Positions 7,607-13,481 of a DNA stretch of 13,481 nucleotides are shown piece after piece. The translations under genes and the position numbers were made by a program. Within the stretch, counting starts at the first letter, position 1. Every line of letters begins with the position of its first letter. Origin of the DNA: an uncultured Planctomycetaceae bacterium (GTDB lineage: Bacteria; Planctomycetota; Planctomycetia; Pirellulales; UBA1268). Below the pieces are notes generated by a model that had not been told where the DNA came from, made no database searches, and saw nothing but the letters and a program-made list of their open reading frames with translations. The stretch spans positions 1 through 13,481 of the forward strand of contig CALAZQ010000451.1 in NCBI GenBank assembly GCA_937926325.1, in the 5' to 3' direction.

Positions 7607-8377
7607 ATGGCGGCATGTGCACCACTGCTGGCAGCCGGTTTCGACTGGCTTGAGGCACTGCTGCCGCTGCTGTTCGTCTTCATCTGGATCGTCTCGCAGG
7701 TGCTCAACGTCTTTCGCCGCGTGGCTGCCGCCGGCCGCCGGGATGAGGACGACGACGAAGACGAGGACGACCTGGTCGAGGTGATCGGCAGGCAACGCAA
7801 CGGGGCTCGTCGTTGCCCCAGCTGCGGCCATCAGTTCGTGGCAGCCGCAGCCGCCATTGCCCCCTGCCCGGAGTGCGGCCGGCTGACGCTCGATGAAACA
7901 CCAGCCGATCTCGATCTGGTTGATGACCTGCCGGTGCGATCGGACCGGCAGTCGATCGAGGCGGAGATCGATGCCTTTCTGGGCCGCTCGCGGCAGCAGC
8001 CACCGCCGCTGCCGCAGCCGGCCCGGCAGCGGCCGCTGGCACCGGCAGCCGACACCTTGGCTGAACCGGTGGCGGCCATGCTCGCTGCCGCCGGCAGCAC
8101 CGAACGGGCGAACGACGAGATCAGCCGGCACATCCACGATGTCTTCGGCAAAGGACTCGGCCGGCTGCCCGACGGTACGGTGGAAAACCCCTGGGCCGAC
8201 CTTGAGCGGCCGGGGCAGGGACCGCGGCCGTCACGGGCTACTGCGGTCGCAGGAGATGCTGCAGCAATCCGGGCGACGACGGGCGACCTGGCGGCGATGC
8301 TCAAGAACCCGGCTACGATCAGGCAGGCCCTGCTGCTCCGCGAGATCCTCGATCGACCGACCGACCGGTGGCAGTGA
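7607..8377 (+). CDS. Membrane-anchored zinc-ribbon protein of unknown function
   Basis: I do not recognise a named family. The 256-residue product has one hydrophobic segment (about 17-35, LLPLLFVFIWIVSQVLNVF), then a strongly acidic run DEDDDEDEDD (46-55). A four-cysteine zinc ribbon follows, CPSC (70-73) and CPEC (87-90), and then a long Pro/Gln/Ala-rich, probably disordered region. The C-terminal end, IRQALLLREILDRP, resembles the short helical tail seen on several planctomycete small proteins. The ATG at 7607 is preceded by GGAAGG eight bases away; an upstream in-frame start at 7553 lies inside floA and gives a basic, non-membrane N-terminus, so it is not used. It starts 16 bases after floA and is surely in the same operon, so a role with the flotillin/NfeD microdomain is the natural inference. 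The zinc ribbon would face the cytoplasm if the N-terminus points outward. Confidence 0.72.
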   Translation: MAACAPLLAAGFDWLEALLPLLFVFIWIVSQVLNVFRRVAAAGRRDEDDDEDEDDLVEVIGRQRNGARRCPSCGHQFVAAAAAIAPCPECGRLTLDETPADLDLVDDLPVRSDRQSIEAEIDAFLGRSRQQPPPLPQPARQRPLAPAADTLAEPVAAMLAAAGSTERANDEISRHIHDVFGKGLGRLPDGTVENPWADLERPGQGPRPSRATAVAGDAAAIRATTGDLAAMLKNPATIRQALLLREILDRPTDRWQ

Positions 8378-8393
8378 CGCCGCCGGCGATTCA

Positions 8394-8412
8394 CGGTGAC
8401 GCAGCGTCACCG
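8394..8412. repeat. Perfect 9-bp inverted repeat after the zinc-ribbon gene
   Basis: CGGTGACGC and GCGTCACCG flank a single A, beginning 17 bases after the stop codon of the zinc-ribbon gene. There is no following T-run. A one-base spacer fits a dimeric protein-binding site at least as well as an RNA hairpin, which would need to open the inner pairs. Confidence 0.5.
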
Positions 8413-8467
8413 GTGCCGCGTGTCCGGTCGCTTCCGCTCCCGGCTTCCGGTGGGTCACTCGCCGGTC

Positions 8468-8500
8468 GTCTTCGTGTTCGTCGTGCCTTCGTGGTGAACC
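8468..8500. repeat. Degenerate TTCGTG-type intergenic repeat
   Basis: The stretch contains CTTCGTG, TCGTCGTG and CTTCGTGGTGAA in close succession, a roughly nine-base period. On the other strand it reads TTCACCACGAAGG followed by further ACGA-rich units. From memory, a TTCACCACGAAG-type repeat of similar period is widespread in intergenic DNA of many soil and water bacteria. This copy is short and decayed. Confidence 0.4.
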
Positions 8501-8658
8501 TCGCTGCTCACCGCTGCAGGCAGCCGGCTGCTGGCAGTGACTGCTAGCACGGCCGGAGGAGTTGACGCAGCCTGCCTCGGTGACGTCCACCGCCCAGCCT
8601 TCCCTTCTTGCGAGGGGTTTTTGCGGGAAAACGGCCAGTCTTTTCGGGGCTTCTGAGA

Positions 8659-8784
8659 CTCGTCAATTCATGACTTGAGGCTTGGATCGGCCTGGTCTAC
8701 AAGGGCAGTGGCGGCCGGGCGAACGCCGGGCCGCCAACCAGCGCGTAGACGAGGGAAGCCCAAGCCTCGTCTACGCGTTTTTTT
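8659..8784 (+). ncRNA. Candidate attenuator leader or terminated small RNA
   Basis: Several mutually exclusive helices can be drawn. CTCGTCA (8659-8665) can pair with TGACTTGAG (8671-8679), with a TT bulge. GAGGCTTGG (8677-8685) is fully complementary to CCAAGCCTC (8760-8768). CCTGGTCTAC (8691-8700) pairs with GTAGACGAGG (8745-8754) with one G-G mismatch. GGCGGCC/GGCCGCC with an inner GGC/GCC and GAAC loop forms a hairpin at 8710-8735. The helices at 8691-8754 and 8677-8768 compete with the terminator stem, the layout expected of an attenuator. Alternatively this is a free small RNA ending at the terminator. No clear promoter was found just upstream. I match it to no known RNA family. Confidence 0.4.
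8742..8784 (+). terminator. Strong intrinsic terminator
   Basis: A perfect 13-bp GC-rich stem, CGCGTAGACGAGG (8742-8754) with CCTCGTCTACGCG (8765-8777), has a 10-base loop and is followed directly by seven Ts (8778-8784). It acts on the plus strand. It lies 365 bases past the zinc-ribbon stop and 88 bases before the next start, so it may end read-through from the flotillin operon, end a small RNA, or control the SH3-domain gene. Confidence 0.88.
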
Positions 8785-8871
8785 GTGGTGTTAGACCGCT
8801 CTGTCGAGCAGCAGAATGGCCGCTGCTGATTGGCGTTGCGGTCAAGCCGGTCGGTTGCCATTCTTGCGGCA

Positions 8872-10356
8872 ATGCTCACCTTGCTCTGCTCTCAACGGTG
8901 CGGATTTTCTGCCAGCGTTGGCGGGCGGTGGACGCCGGTGCTGCTGTTTGGACTGTTGGTAGCAGTGACGCCGCTGCTCGGGGCGGAGACACCGGCTGGT
9001 CAACAGTTCCCCCGCACGGTCAGCGTGCAAGCCAGGCATACCTATCTGCGGGCAGGCCCAGGGGATGACTTCTATCCGACCGCCCGGCTGATTCAGGGTG
9101 AAGCGGTTGAACTCTGGAGCGTCGATGCCGCAGGCTACGGCGCCGTGCGGCCGCTGACCGGAAGCTTCAGCTGGCTGCGGGCGGCCGATGTCGATCGGCA
9201 GATGGAAGCAGACCCCAGTGTTGGCGTCGTCGTCACTGACGGGGCGGTGGCCCGGATCGGTTCACAGATCAATGACCTGCGGCATGTGGCCCAGGTGCGG
9301 CTGGAGGCGGGCGAGCGGGTGCGGGTACTCGATGAGGTTCGCATCGAACACGGACGGCATGCCGGCCTCTGGGTGAAGATCGCACCGCCTTCGGGTGAGT
9401 TTCGCTGGGCCCGGCTGGCCGACCTTGACCTGCCGATCGGCCTGGCGCCACAGACTGGCGAGCTGCTCGCTGCCGCAGCTGGCAGTGGCGAGCTGGCCGC
9501 CAACATCGCCCAGGCCCGCGAGGCGGTCGATGCCTGGCGGGAGGCGGGCGAGTCACTCTCGCAGGTGATTGCCGCGGCGGGAGAGCTGCCGATGGCCGAG
9601 CCCACAGAACCGGCTGAGCCGGCGCGGCTGGGCAGCATCACCGGAGCTCACCGGCTGCTGGCCGATTGGATGCCGGTTGGCAGTGGCCTGTTTGACCTGA
9701 CGCCGCCGCAGCCGGCCAGTTCGCCCACCACGGGGCCACTGGCCGCCCCGGCCGATGAGCTTTCGGACATCGATCTTGCCCTGTCGCTGGCCGTGACCGG
9801 CCCGGCCGCGAACTGGCAGCTGGAGCCCTTGCGGGAGCGGCTGCGGCTGGCGGCCGCTCGGGCCTCGACCGGAACCGACCGGCTGCGGGCCGAGGCGATC
9901 GACGCCCGGCTGGCCCGGTTCGAGACGATCAAGGGGCGGCACTTGGCCTTGGCTGCCCGCGACAAGGTTGACCCCTCGCCACTGCAACTGGGGTCACTCT
10001 GGTCGAGTTTGGGCGGCATCGGCAGCCGGCCGATCCGGCCTGGCGTTTTTCCCGGGGGGAAGCCGGCCGATGGGCAAACGACTTGGACGCCGCCTGACTA
10101 TGTCGAGACGAGCGGCCGGCTGGCGACCGTGATCTCTCGTCGGCCAGACGCTCCCCGCTGGGCCATCGTCGATGCCAACAACAATGTGCTCGCCTTTGTC
10201 GCACCGTCCGTCGGCGTCAATCTGGCCCCGATGGTCGGCCAGCAGGTGTCGGTCCGGGGGTCGAAGGGCTATATGCCCGAATACAAGCGGCCCTACGTGG
10301 TGGCCTCGGAGGCCCGGCCACGGATGGCGGCGGCGCCGACTCAAGGGCCTCGGTAG
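8872..10356 (+). CDS. Exported protein with two SH3-like domains and an OB-like C-terminus
   Basis: A 494-residue envelope protein of unknown function. Residues about 1-38 look like a signal peptide, with hydrophobic core WTPVLLFGLLVAVTPLLGA. A bacterial SH3 domain follows at about 47-108 (ARHTYLRAGPGDDFYPTARL...GEAVELW), then a second SH3-like repeat at about 115-186 (DGAVARIGSQINDLRHVAQVRLEAGERVRVL...). A linker and a helical Arg/Ala-rich segment (about 300-370) lead to a C-terminal OB-like domain at about 410-482 (SGRLATVISRRP...WAIVDANNNVLAFVAP...VGQQVSVRGSKGYMPE). Bacterial SH3 domains often bind cell-wall peptides. The start is uncertain: no Shine-Dalgarno is seen and a TTG at 8830 is possible. 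ATG at 8872 gives a compact signal peptide. It lies after a strong terminator, so it must have its own promoter or rely on read-through. Domain order is typical of a planctomycete-specific group; no enzymatic motif is seen. Confidence 0.78.
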   Translation: MLTLLCSQRCGFSASVGGRWTPVLLFGLLVAVTPLLGAETPAGQQFPRTVSVQARHTYLRAGPGDDFYPTARLIQGEAVELWSVDAAGYGAVRPLTGSFSWLRAADVDRQMEADPSVGVVVTDGAVARIGSQINDLRHVAQVRLEAGERVRVLDEVRIEHGRHAGLWVKIAPPSGEFRWARLADLDLPIGLAPQTGELLAAAAGSGELAANIAQAREAVDAWREAGESLSQVIAAAGELPMAEPTEPAEPARLGSITGAHRLLADWMPVGSGLFDLTPPQPASSPTTGPLAAPADELSDIDLALSLAVTGPAANWQLEPLRERLRLAAARASTGTDRLRAEAIDARLARFETIKGRHLALAARDKVDPSPLQLGSLWSSLGGIGSRPIRPGVFPGGKPADGQTTWTPPDYVETSGRLATVISRRPDAPRWAIVDANNNVLAFVAPSVGVNLAPMVGQQVSVRGSKGYMPEYKRPYVVASEARPRMAAAPTQGPR

Positions 10357-10398
10357 CCTGAGGGGCCTGGAAAAACTTTGAGGGTTACTGCAAATTTC

Positions 10399-10426
10399 TT
10401 GAAGTGCCGCAGACGATACTGAGAAT
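10399..10426 (+). promoter_or_regulatory. Possible promoter of the beta-propeller gene
   Basis: TTGAAG (10399-10404) and GAGAAT (10421-10426) are 16 bases apart and each match four of six consensus positions. The spacing equals that of the stronger promoter before the long nfeD gene. It would give a leader of about 140 bases. The match is weak and could be chance. Confidence 0.3.
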
Positions 10427-10481
10427 GTCGCTCATCAATGAGGAGAAGGTGTAGAAAAGGCTTCAGGGGCATCCGGAAGGA

Positions 10482-10526
10482 GACAGCGTGACAATGCCGG
10501 GGGCGATCCGGCGGGAGAACGCTGTC
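10482..10526 (+). promoter_or_regulatory. Stem-loop in the leader of the beta-propeller gene
   Basis: GACAGCGT (10482-10489) is perfectly complementary to ACGCTGTC (10519-10526), and inside it GCCGG (10496-10500) pairs with CCGGC (10508-10512). No T-run follows. It lies 49 bases before the start codon, whose own AAGGA site (10564-10568) is outside the structure. A leader stabiliser, a protein-binding RNA element or a remnant of a mobile repeat are all possible. Confidence 0.45.
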
Positions 10527-10575
10527 AGGCGGCCTTTTCGGCTTCGTCATCGCCATCGTCGCGAAGGAACCAACC

Positions 10576-13305
10576 ATGCCCCTGTTCTCCTCTCGTTCCC
10601 ACCGTTCCCGAGCCGTCCGGCACCGTCATTCGACCCGCTCCTGCCGCGGGTGGAGTCGCCTGGAAACGCTCGAGCGGCGGACGATGCTGACCGGGAACGA
10701 TCCTGTTGTGGACGATGGTCTCGCCGACTCGGACACTGTCGAGCCGCCGGCGATCGTGACAGAGGTCGGTGTTGGACTCGACACGTTCCCCTCGGCCGAG
10801 GCCCATGCCGACTGGCTGGTTGCGCAGGCGGTTGACCGCTGGCAGCATCTGTTTGGGCGGCCTGCCTATGACGGGTGGTATGGCATCCCCGAATTCTTCG
10901 GTGACGCCGTCCTCCGTGGTGGTGATGGTGAGATCCTGGCGATGCCGCTCGGGGCTGGCGCCGACCTGACCATCGGTGTTGCTGATGCCGGAAGCACAAC
11001 CGCTGCTTCGTCGACCACCAACACCCAGATTGCCGGGGTTGATGAGGCTGACCTTGTTGAGGTTGATGGTGACACCCTCTACTCGCTTGCTCACAACCGG
11101 CTGTCGATTGTCCGGGGCTTTGCCGATGCGGCTCCGGAACTTGTCAGCCAGATCGACCTCGCTGACAGTGGCCGCGTGGCGGGCATGTACCTCTTTGGTG
11201 CGCGGCTCACGATTGTCTCGCAGGACGTTGAGCCGACAATCATGGGCAGCACGGGCTTTGGTTTCCCTTCGATCTTTCCGCCGGTGCTGGGCCGGGCCCA
11301 GACATCGGTCACCGTGCTTGATGTCGATGATCCGGCTGCCGTGTCGGTGATCGGCCGGACGACCTTCGATGGTGCGTTGGTGGCATCGCGGATGGTCGAT
11401 GGGCAACTGCGGCTGGTGCTCAACCATCGACTGGAACTACCGCGGCCGGCGATCGTGCCGACTGAGCCGATCATGGAAGCGACGATGGGTCCAGCAGCTG
11501 CAGATGCCGAGGCAGGGTCGGCGTTACTGGGTCGGCGTCCGGCAGGGCTGCTCTGGTGGCCCGATATTCCAGACCCGACCGGTCGCTATGAAACAGCGGA
11601 GGCCTACGCCGCCCGGGTGCGAGAGCAGCTGGTCGAGGCGATGACGCCACAGATCTATCAGGTCGACGCCGCTGGCAATCCGCTGGATGTATCGACCCTG
11701 ATTGAGCCGACCGCCATCGATATCCCCGAGCCGGGGGCCGTGCGGCAGCTGACGACGATCACCGCTTTCGATGTGACGGACGGCCAGCCTCAGCCGGTGA
11801 CGACGGGGATGTTCACCCGCGGGACGGTTGAGGTCTTTGCGACGGCGAATGACCTCTATGTGTTTGATGGTTATCGGATGGACGACCCGTCCGGAGGTTT
11901 TTTTGACGTCCTGTGGTGGCAGCCACCGGTCACCACGGTGACCAAGGTCGGCTTTGGCGTCGAAACCGCAGGGCCTTCGACCGTTTCGCTCGTCGGCCAG
12001 GGAACCTTGACCGGCCGGGTGCTCAATCAGTTTGCCGCCGACGAGCAGGACGGCCTGCTGCGGGTGGTGGTGGAACAGCCGGGGCAGGGGAGCGGCGTAC
12101 GGGTGCTCGAGCAGCAGGGCGAAAGCCTGGTTGAAATCGGCAGCCTCACGGGGCTGGCCCCGACCGAAGACCTCTACGCTGTTCGCTTTGTCGGAAACCG
12201 TGCCTACTTCGTCACTTTTGAAGTTACTGACCCGCTCTTTGTGGTCGATCTCTCGACACCGACGGCACCGACTTTACTGGGGGAACTGCATGTGCCCGGG
12301 TTCTCCGACCACATTCAGCCACTTGGTGAACACCACTTGCTGACGATCGGCCGTGACGCCGACGAGGCGACCGGCCGGTTCAAGGGCATGCAGGTCTCGA
12401 TTTTCGATGTCAGCGACCCGGCCAACCCCTCGCTGGTGCACCGGCACACGCTGGCGGGCGGTCGGAGTACCAGCACGACGATCACCGGCAGCCGCTGGCG
12501 GCGGGGTGATGGCGACCACTTGGCGCTCGGATTCTTTCCCGAAGAGGGCGTGATCACGATCCCGGTGACCACCGATGGCCGCTTTGCGTGGGAGCCACCG
12601 ATTGATCTCCCGATCGATCTGCCGGTCATCCGGCCGCTTGCGAGCATCCTTGTTCCCGGTGAACCCATGCCGGTGCCGGAACCGCCGGCCTGGAAGCCAC
12701 CGAGCCAGCAGCTTGAGGTGCTCTCGTTCGACATTGCCGCCGGGATCAGCAGCCTTGGCGTAATCGATCACGACACCAGCGTTGACCGGGCGGTGAAGAT
12801 TGCCGGGCAGCTGGTGGGGGTATCGGCCTCGGAAGTCTCGGTCCACGATTTTACCGATCCGGCGACCACGCTCGGCTCGGTGCGGCTGGATGCGATGGCG
12901 GCCCAGCCGATCACCGACCTGCCTGCTGCCGAGCCGCAGGCATTTCCTGTCATCGAGACCTTGATCGAACAGGCGGTGGCCGGACTGCCGGTCCACCGAA
13001 CCTGGGTGGCCAAGACGGCAGAGACCGTTGGTGATCAGACGGTGGTCTTTGCCGAGCACGCCAGTGGGGCGGTGCACCGGCTGACCAGCAGTGCTTCGCT
13101 CGCTGAGCAAGGCTGGGCTGCCTTCGGCTTTGACGGCATTGGCAACCTTGAAAGCCGGCCGCTATCACGGCAGGCCCGGGGTGAGGCCTTTGCCGCCGCG
13201 GCCGGGGAGGTCCGCGGCCTGCTCAGTGACGCGGTGCTTGAAAGGTTCGGCCTCACCCGCGGCACCGATGGCGAGCTGAACCGCCGCGGGCCGCGGTTTG
13301 CGTAG
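10576..13305 (+). CDS. Secreted beta-propeller protein (PF09826-type)
   Basis: A 909-residue protein of the family described as secreted proteins with a C-terminal beta-propeller distantly related to WD-40; its function is unknown. The N-terminus is long and Arg/Ser/His-rich, then LETLERRTMLTG (29-40), resembling the LEPR..ML leader motif of planctomycete exported proteins. Family hallmarks follow: TNTQIAGVDEADLVEVDGD (148-166), YLFGARLTIVSQ (205-216), GRVLNQFAADEQDGLLRVV (480-498), LYAVRFVGNRAYFVTF (533-548) with DPLFVVDLS (552-560) and VPGFSDHIQPLGEHHLL (573-589). Next come MQVSIFDVSDPANP (605-618) and GDHLALGFFPEEGVITIPV (646-664). The last 200 residues are Ala/Pro-rich and show no dockerin, PEP-CTERM or membrane anchor. 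ATG at 10576 is set by AAGGA seven bases upstream. It has its own leader and probably its own promoter, so it is likely expressed alone. A carbohydrate- or protein-binding envelope role is a guess. Confidence 0.88.
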   Translation: MPLFSSRSHRSRAVRHRHSTRSCRGWSRLETLERRTMLTGNDPVVDDGLADSDTVEPPAIVTEVGVGLDTFPSAEAHADWLVAQAVDRWQHLFGRPAYDGWYGIPEFFGDAVLRGGDGEILAMPLGAGADLTIGVADAGSTTAASSTTNTQIAGVDEADLVEVDGDTLYSLAHNRLSIVRGFADAAPELVSQIDLADSGRVAGMYLFGARLTIVSQDVEPTIMGSTGFGFPSIFPPVLGRAQTSVTVLDVDDPAAVSVIGRTTFDGALVASRMVDGQLRLVLNHRLELPRPAIVPTEPIMEATMGPAAADAEAGSALLGRRPAGLLWWPDIPDPTGRYETAEAYAARVREQLVEAMTPQIYQVDAAGNPLDVSTLIEPTAIDIPEPGAVRQLTTITAFDVTDGQPQPVTTGMFTRGTVEVFATANDLYVFDGYRMDDPSGGFFDVLWWQPPVTTVTKVGFGVETAGPSTVSLVGQGTLTGRVLNQFAADEQDGLLRVVVEQPGQGSGVRVLEQQGESLVEIGSLTGLAPTEDLYAVRFVGNRAYFVTFEVTDPLFVVDLSTPTAPTLLGELHVPGFSDHIQPLGEHHLLTIGRDADEATGRFKGMQVSIFDVSDPANPSLVHRHTLAGGRSTSTTITGSRWRRGDGDHLALGFFPEEGVITIPVTTDGRFAWEPPIDLPIDLPVIRPLASILVPGEPMPVPEPPAWKPPSQQLEVLSFDIAAGISSLGVIDHDTSVDRAVKIAGQLVGVSASEVSVHDFTDPATTLGSVRLDAMAAQPITDLPAAEPQAFPVIETLIEQAVAGLPVHRTWVAKTAETVGDQTVVFAEHASGAVHRLTSSASLAEQGWAAFGFDGIGNLESRPLSRQARGEAFAAAAGEVRGLLSDAVLERFGLTRGTDGELNRRGPRFA

Positions 13306-13309
13306 CTTT

Positions 13310-13350
13310 ACGGAAAGCTCGAGCGGCTGGCGTCACGGAAAGCTCGGGCG
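13310..13350 (+). repeat. 16-base direct repeat after the beta-propeller gene
   Basis: ACGGAAAGCTCGAGCG (13310-13325) recurs as ACGGAAAGCTCGGGCG (13335-13350), 25 bases apart with one mismatch. It begins five bases after the stop codon. No third copy is seen in the window. The rest of the tail to 13481 holds only a TACAAG/CTTGTA inverted repeat and no gene or T-run terminator that I can support. Confidence 0.55.
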
Positions 13351-13481
13351 TCGTGCCAATCCTGTTCAGTACAAGATGTGCTGCCTCAGATGACTTGTAT
13401 TGTAGCGTTGGTTTTGAGAGGGGAACGCCGACGTCCAGCGTGGGTCGGGGTGCCCGTGCCCTGTCGCCGGACACTCGCTGC

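Larger units (their letters stand above)
8378..8871. other. Long non-coding region between the flotillin operon and the SH3-domain gene
   Basis: These 494 bases hold no convincing gene. Small frames on both strands lack family motifs and plausible starts. The stretch contains, in order, a 9-bp palindrome (8394-8412), a degenerate TTCGTG-type repeat (8468-8500), a weak CCCT/AGGG hairpin with five Ts (8602-8622), a set of overlapping RNA helices (8659-8768) and a very strong intrinsic terminator (8742-8784). The last 87 bases before the ATG at 8872 include a small hairpin, AGCAGC/GCTGCT (8807-8812/8822-8827), and TTGCC/GGCAA next to the start codon. Confidence 0.7.

Noticed and set aside
6427..7800. 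A 457-codon minus-strand frame opposite floA
   Set aside because: Low-complexity His/Arg/Gly composition and full overlap with a secure FloA gene mark it as antisense noise.
8602..8622. CCCT/AGGG hairpin followed by five Ts as the flotillin operon terminator
   Set aside because: Only four solid pairs with a seven-base loop, too weak to call as a terminator, although it could contribute to ending that transcript.
8682..9068. A 128-codon plus-strand frame across the terminator and into the SH3-domain gene
   Set aside because: It would have to be read through the 13-bp terminator stem, overlaps the signal-peptide region of a better gene in another frame, and has no recognisable motif.
10345..10368. 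GGGCCTC/GAGGGGCC hairpin over the stop codon of the SH3-domain gene as a terminator
   Set aside because: The stem is short and bulged and no T-run follows; the next bases are GGAAAAAC.
13253..13474. A 73-codon minus-strand frame at the window end
   Set aside because: It overlaps the end of the beta-propeller gene and the direct repeats, and shows no domain, ribosome site or clear promoter.
1..13481. Defence system, CRISPR, prophage or transposon
   Set aside because: No repeat-spacer pattern, transposase, integrase, nuclease, toxin or phage structural motif was seen, and composition is even across the window.

Overview
The window reads as chromosomal DNA of a GC-rich bacterium, most likely a planctomycete of the Pirellulales type. 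This is inferred from several points: an exported protein with the planctomycete-style N-terminal LE..ER..ML motif, squalene-cyclase-like, HEAT/TPR and SH3/OB-like exported proteins of kinds common in that phylum, weak or absent Shine-Dalgarno sequences before several genes, and high GC throughout. I see no tRNA, rRNA, CRISPR array, transposase, phage or toxin-antitoxin gene.

Left part (1-3429): the 3' end of a squalene-hopene-cyclase/prenyltransferase-repeat protein on the plus strand converges on a minus-strand pair, pyrE (orotate phosphoribosyltransferase) followed by an exported HEAT/TPR-like protein. A 127-base divergent intergenic region (3430-3556) separates pyrE from the next operon and carries a good sigma-70-type promoter, TTGACT-16-TAGAAT, facing right.

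Central operon (3557-8377): a long NfeD-type membrane protein with two tandem ClpP-like domains, a short NfeD overlapping it by four bases, a FloA-type flotillin, and a small membrane-anchored zinc-ribbon protein of unknown function. This is a planctomycete version of the Bacillus yqeZ-floA arrangement that builds functional membrane microdomains. Two features stand out. Both ClpP-like domains of the long NfeD appear to have lost the Ser/Lys catalytic dyad. The zinc-ribbon protein is a possible extra partner of the flotillin scaffold.

Right part (8378-13481): a long non-coding stretch (8378-8871) holds a perfect 9-bp palindrome, a degenerate TTCGTG-type repeat, and a very strong intrinsic terminator. 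An upstream near-copy of the terminator's 3' arm could form a competing antiterminator helix, so this may be an attenuator or a terminated small RNA. It is followed by an exported protein with two SH3-like domains and an OB-like C-terminus, then a structured leader, then a large secreted beta-propeller protein (PF09826-type). The window ends in a short non-coding tail with a 16-base direct repeat.

The main candidates for something undescribed are the double pseudoprotease-like NfeD in a flotillin operon with a zinc-ribbon partner, and the terminator/antiterminator element at 8659-8784. All family assignments come from reading motifs; no database search was run.
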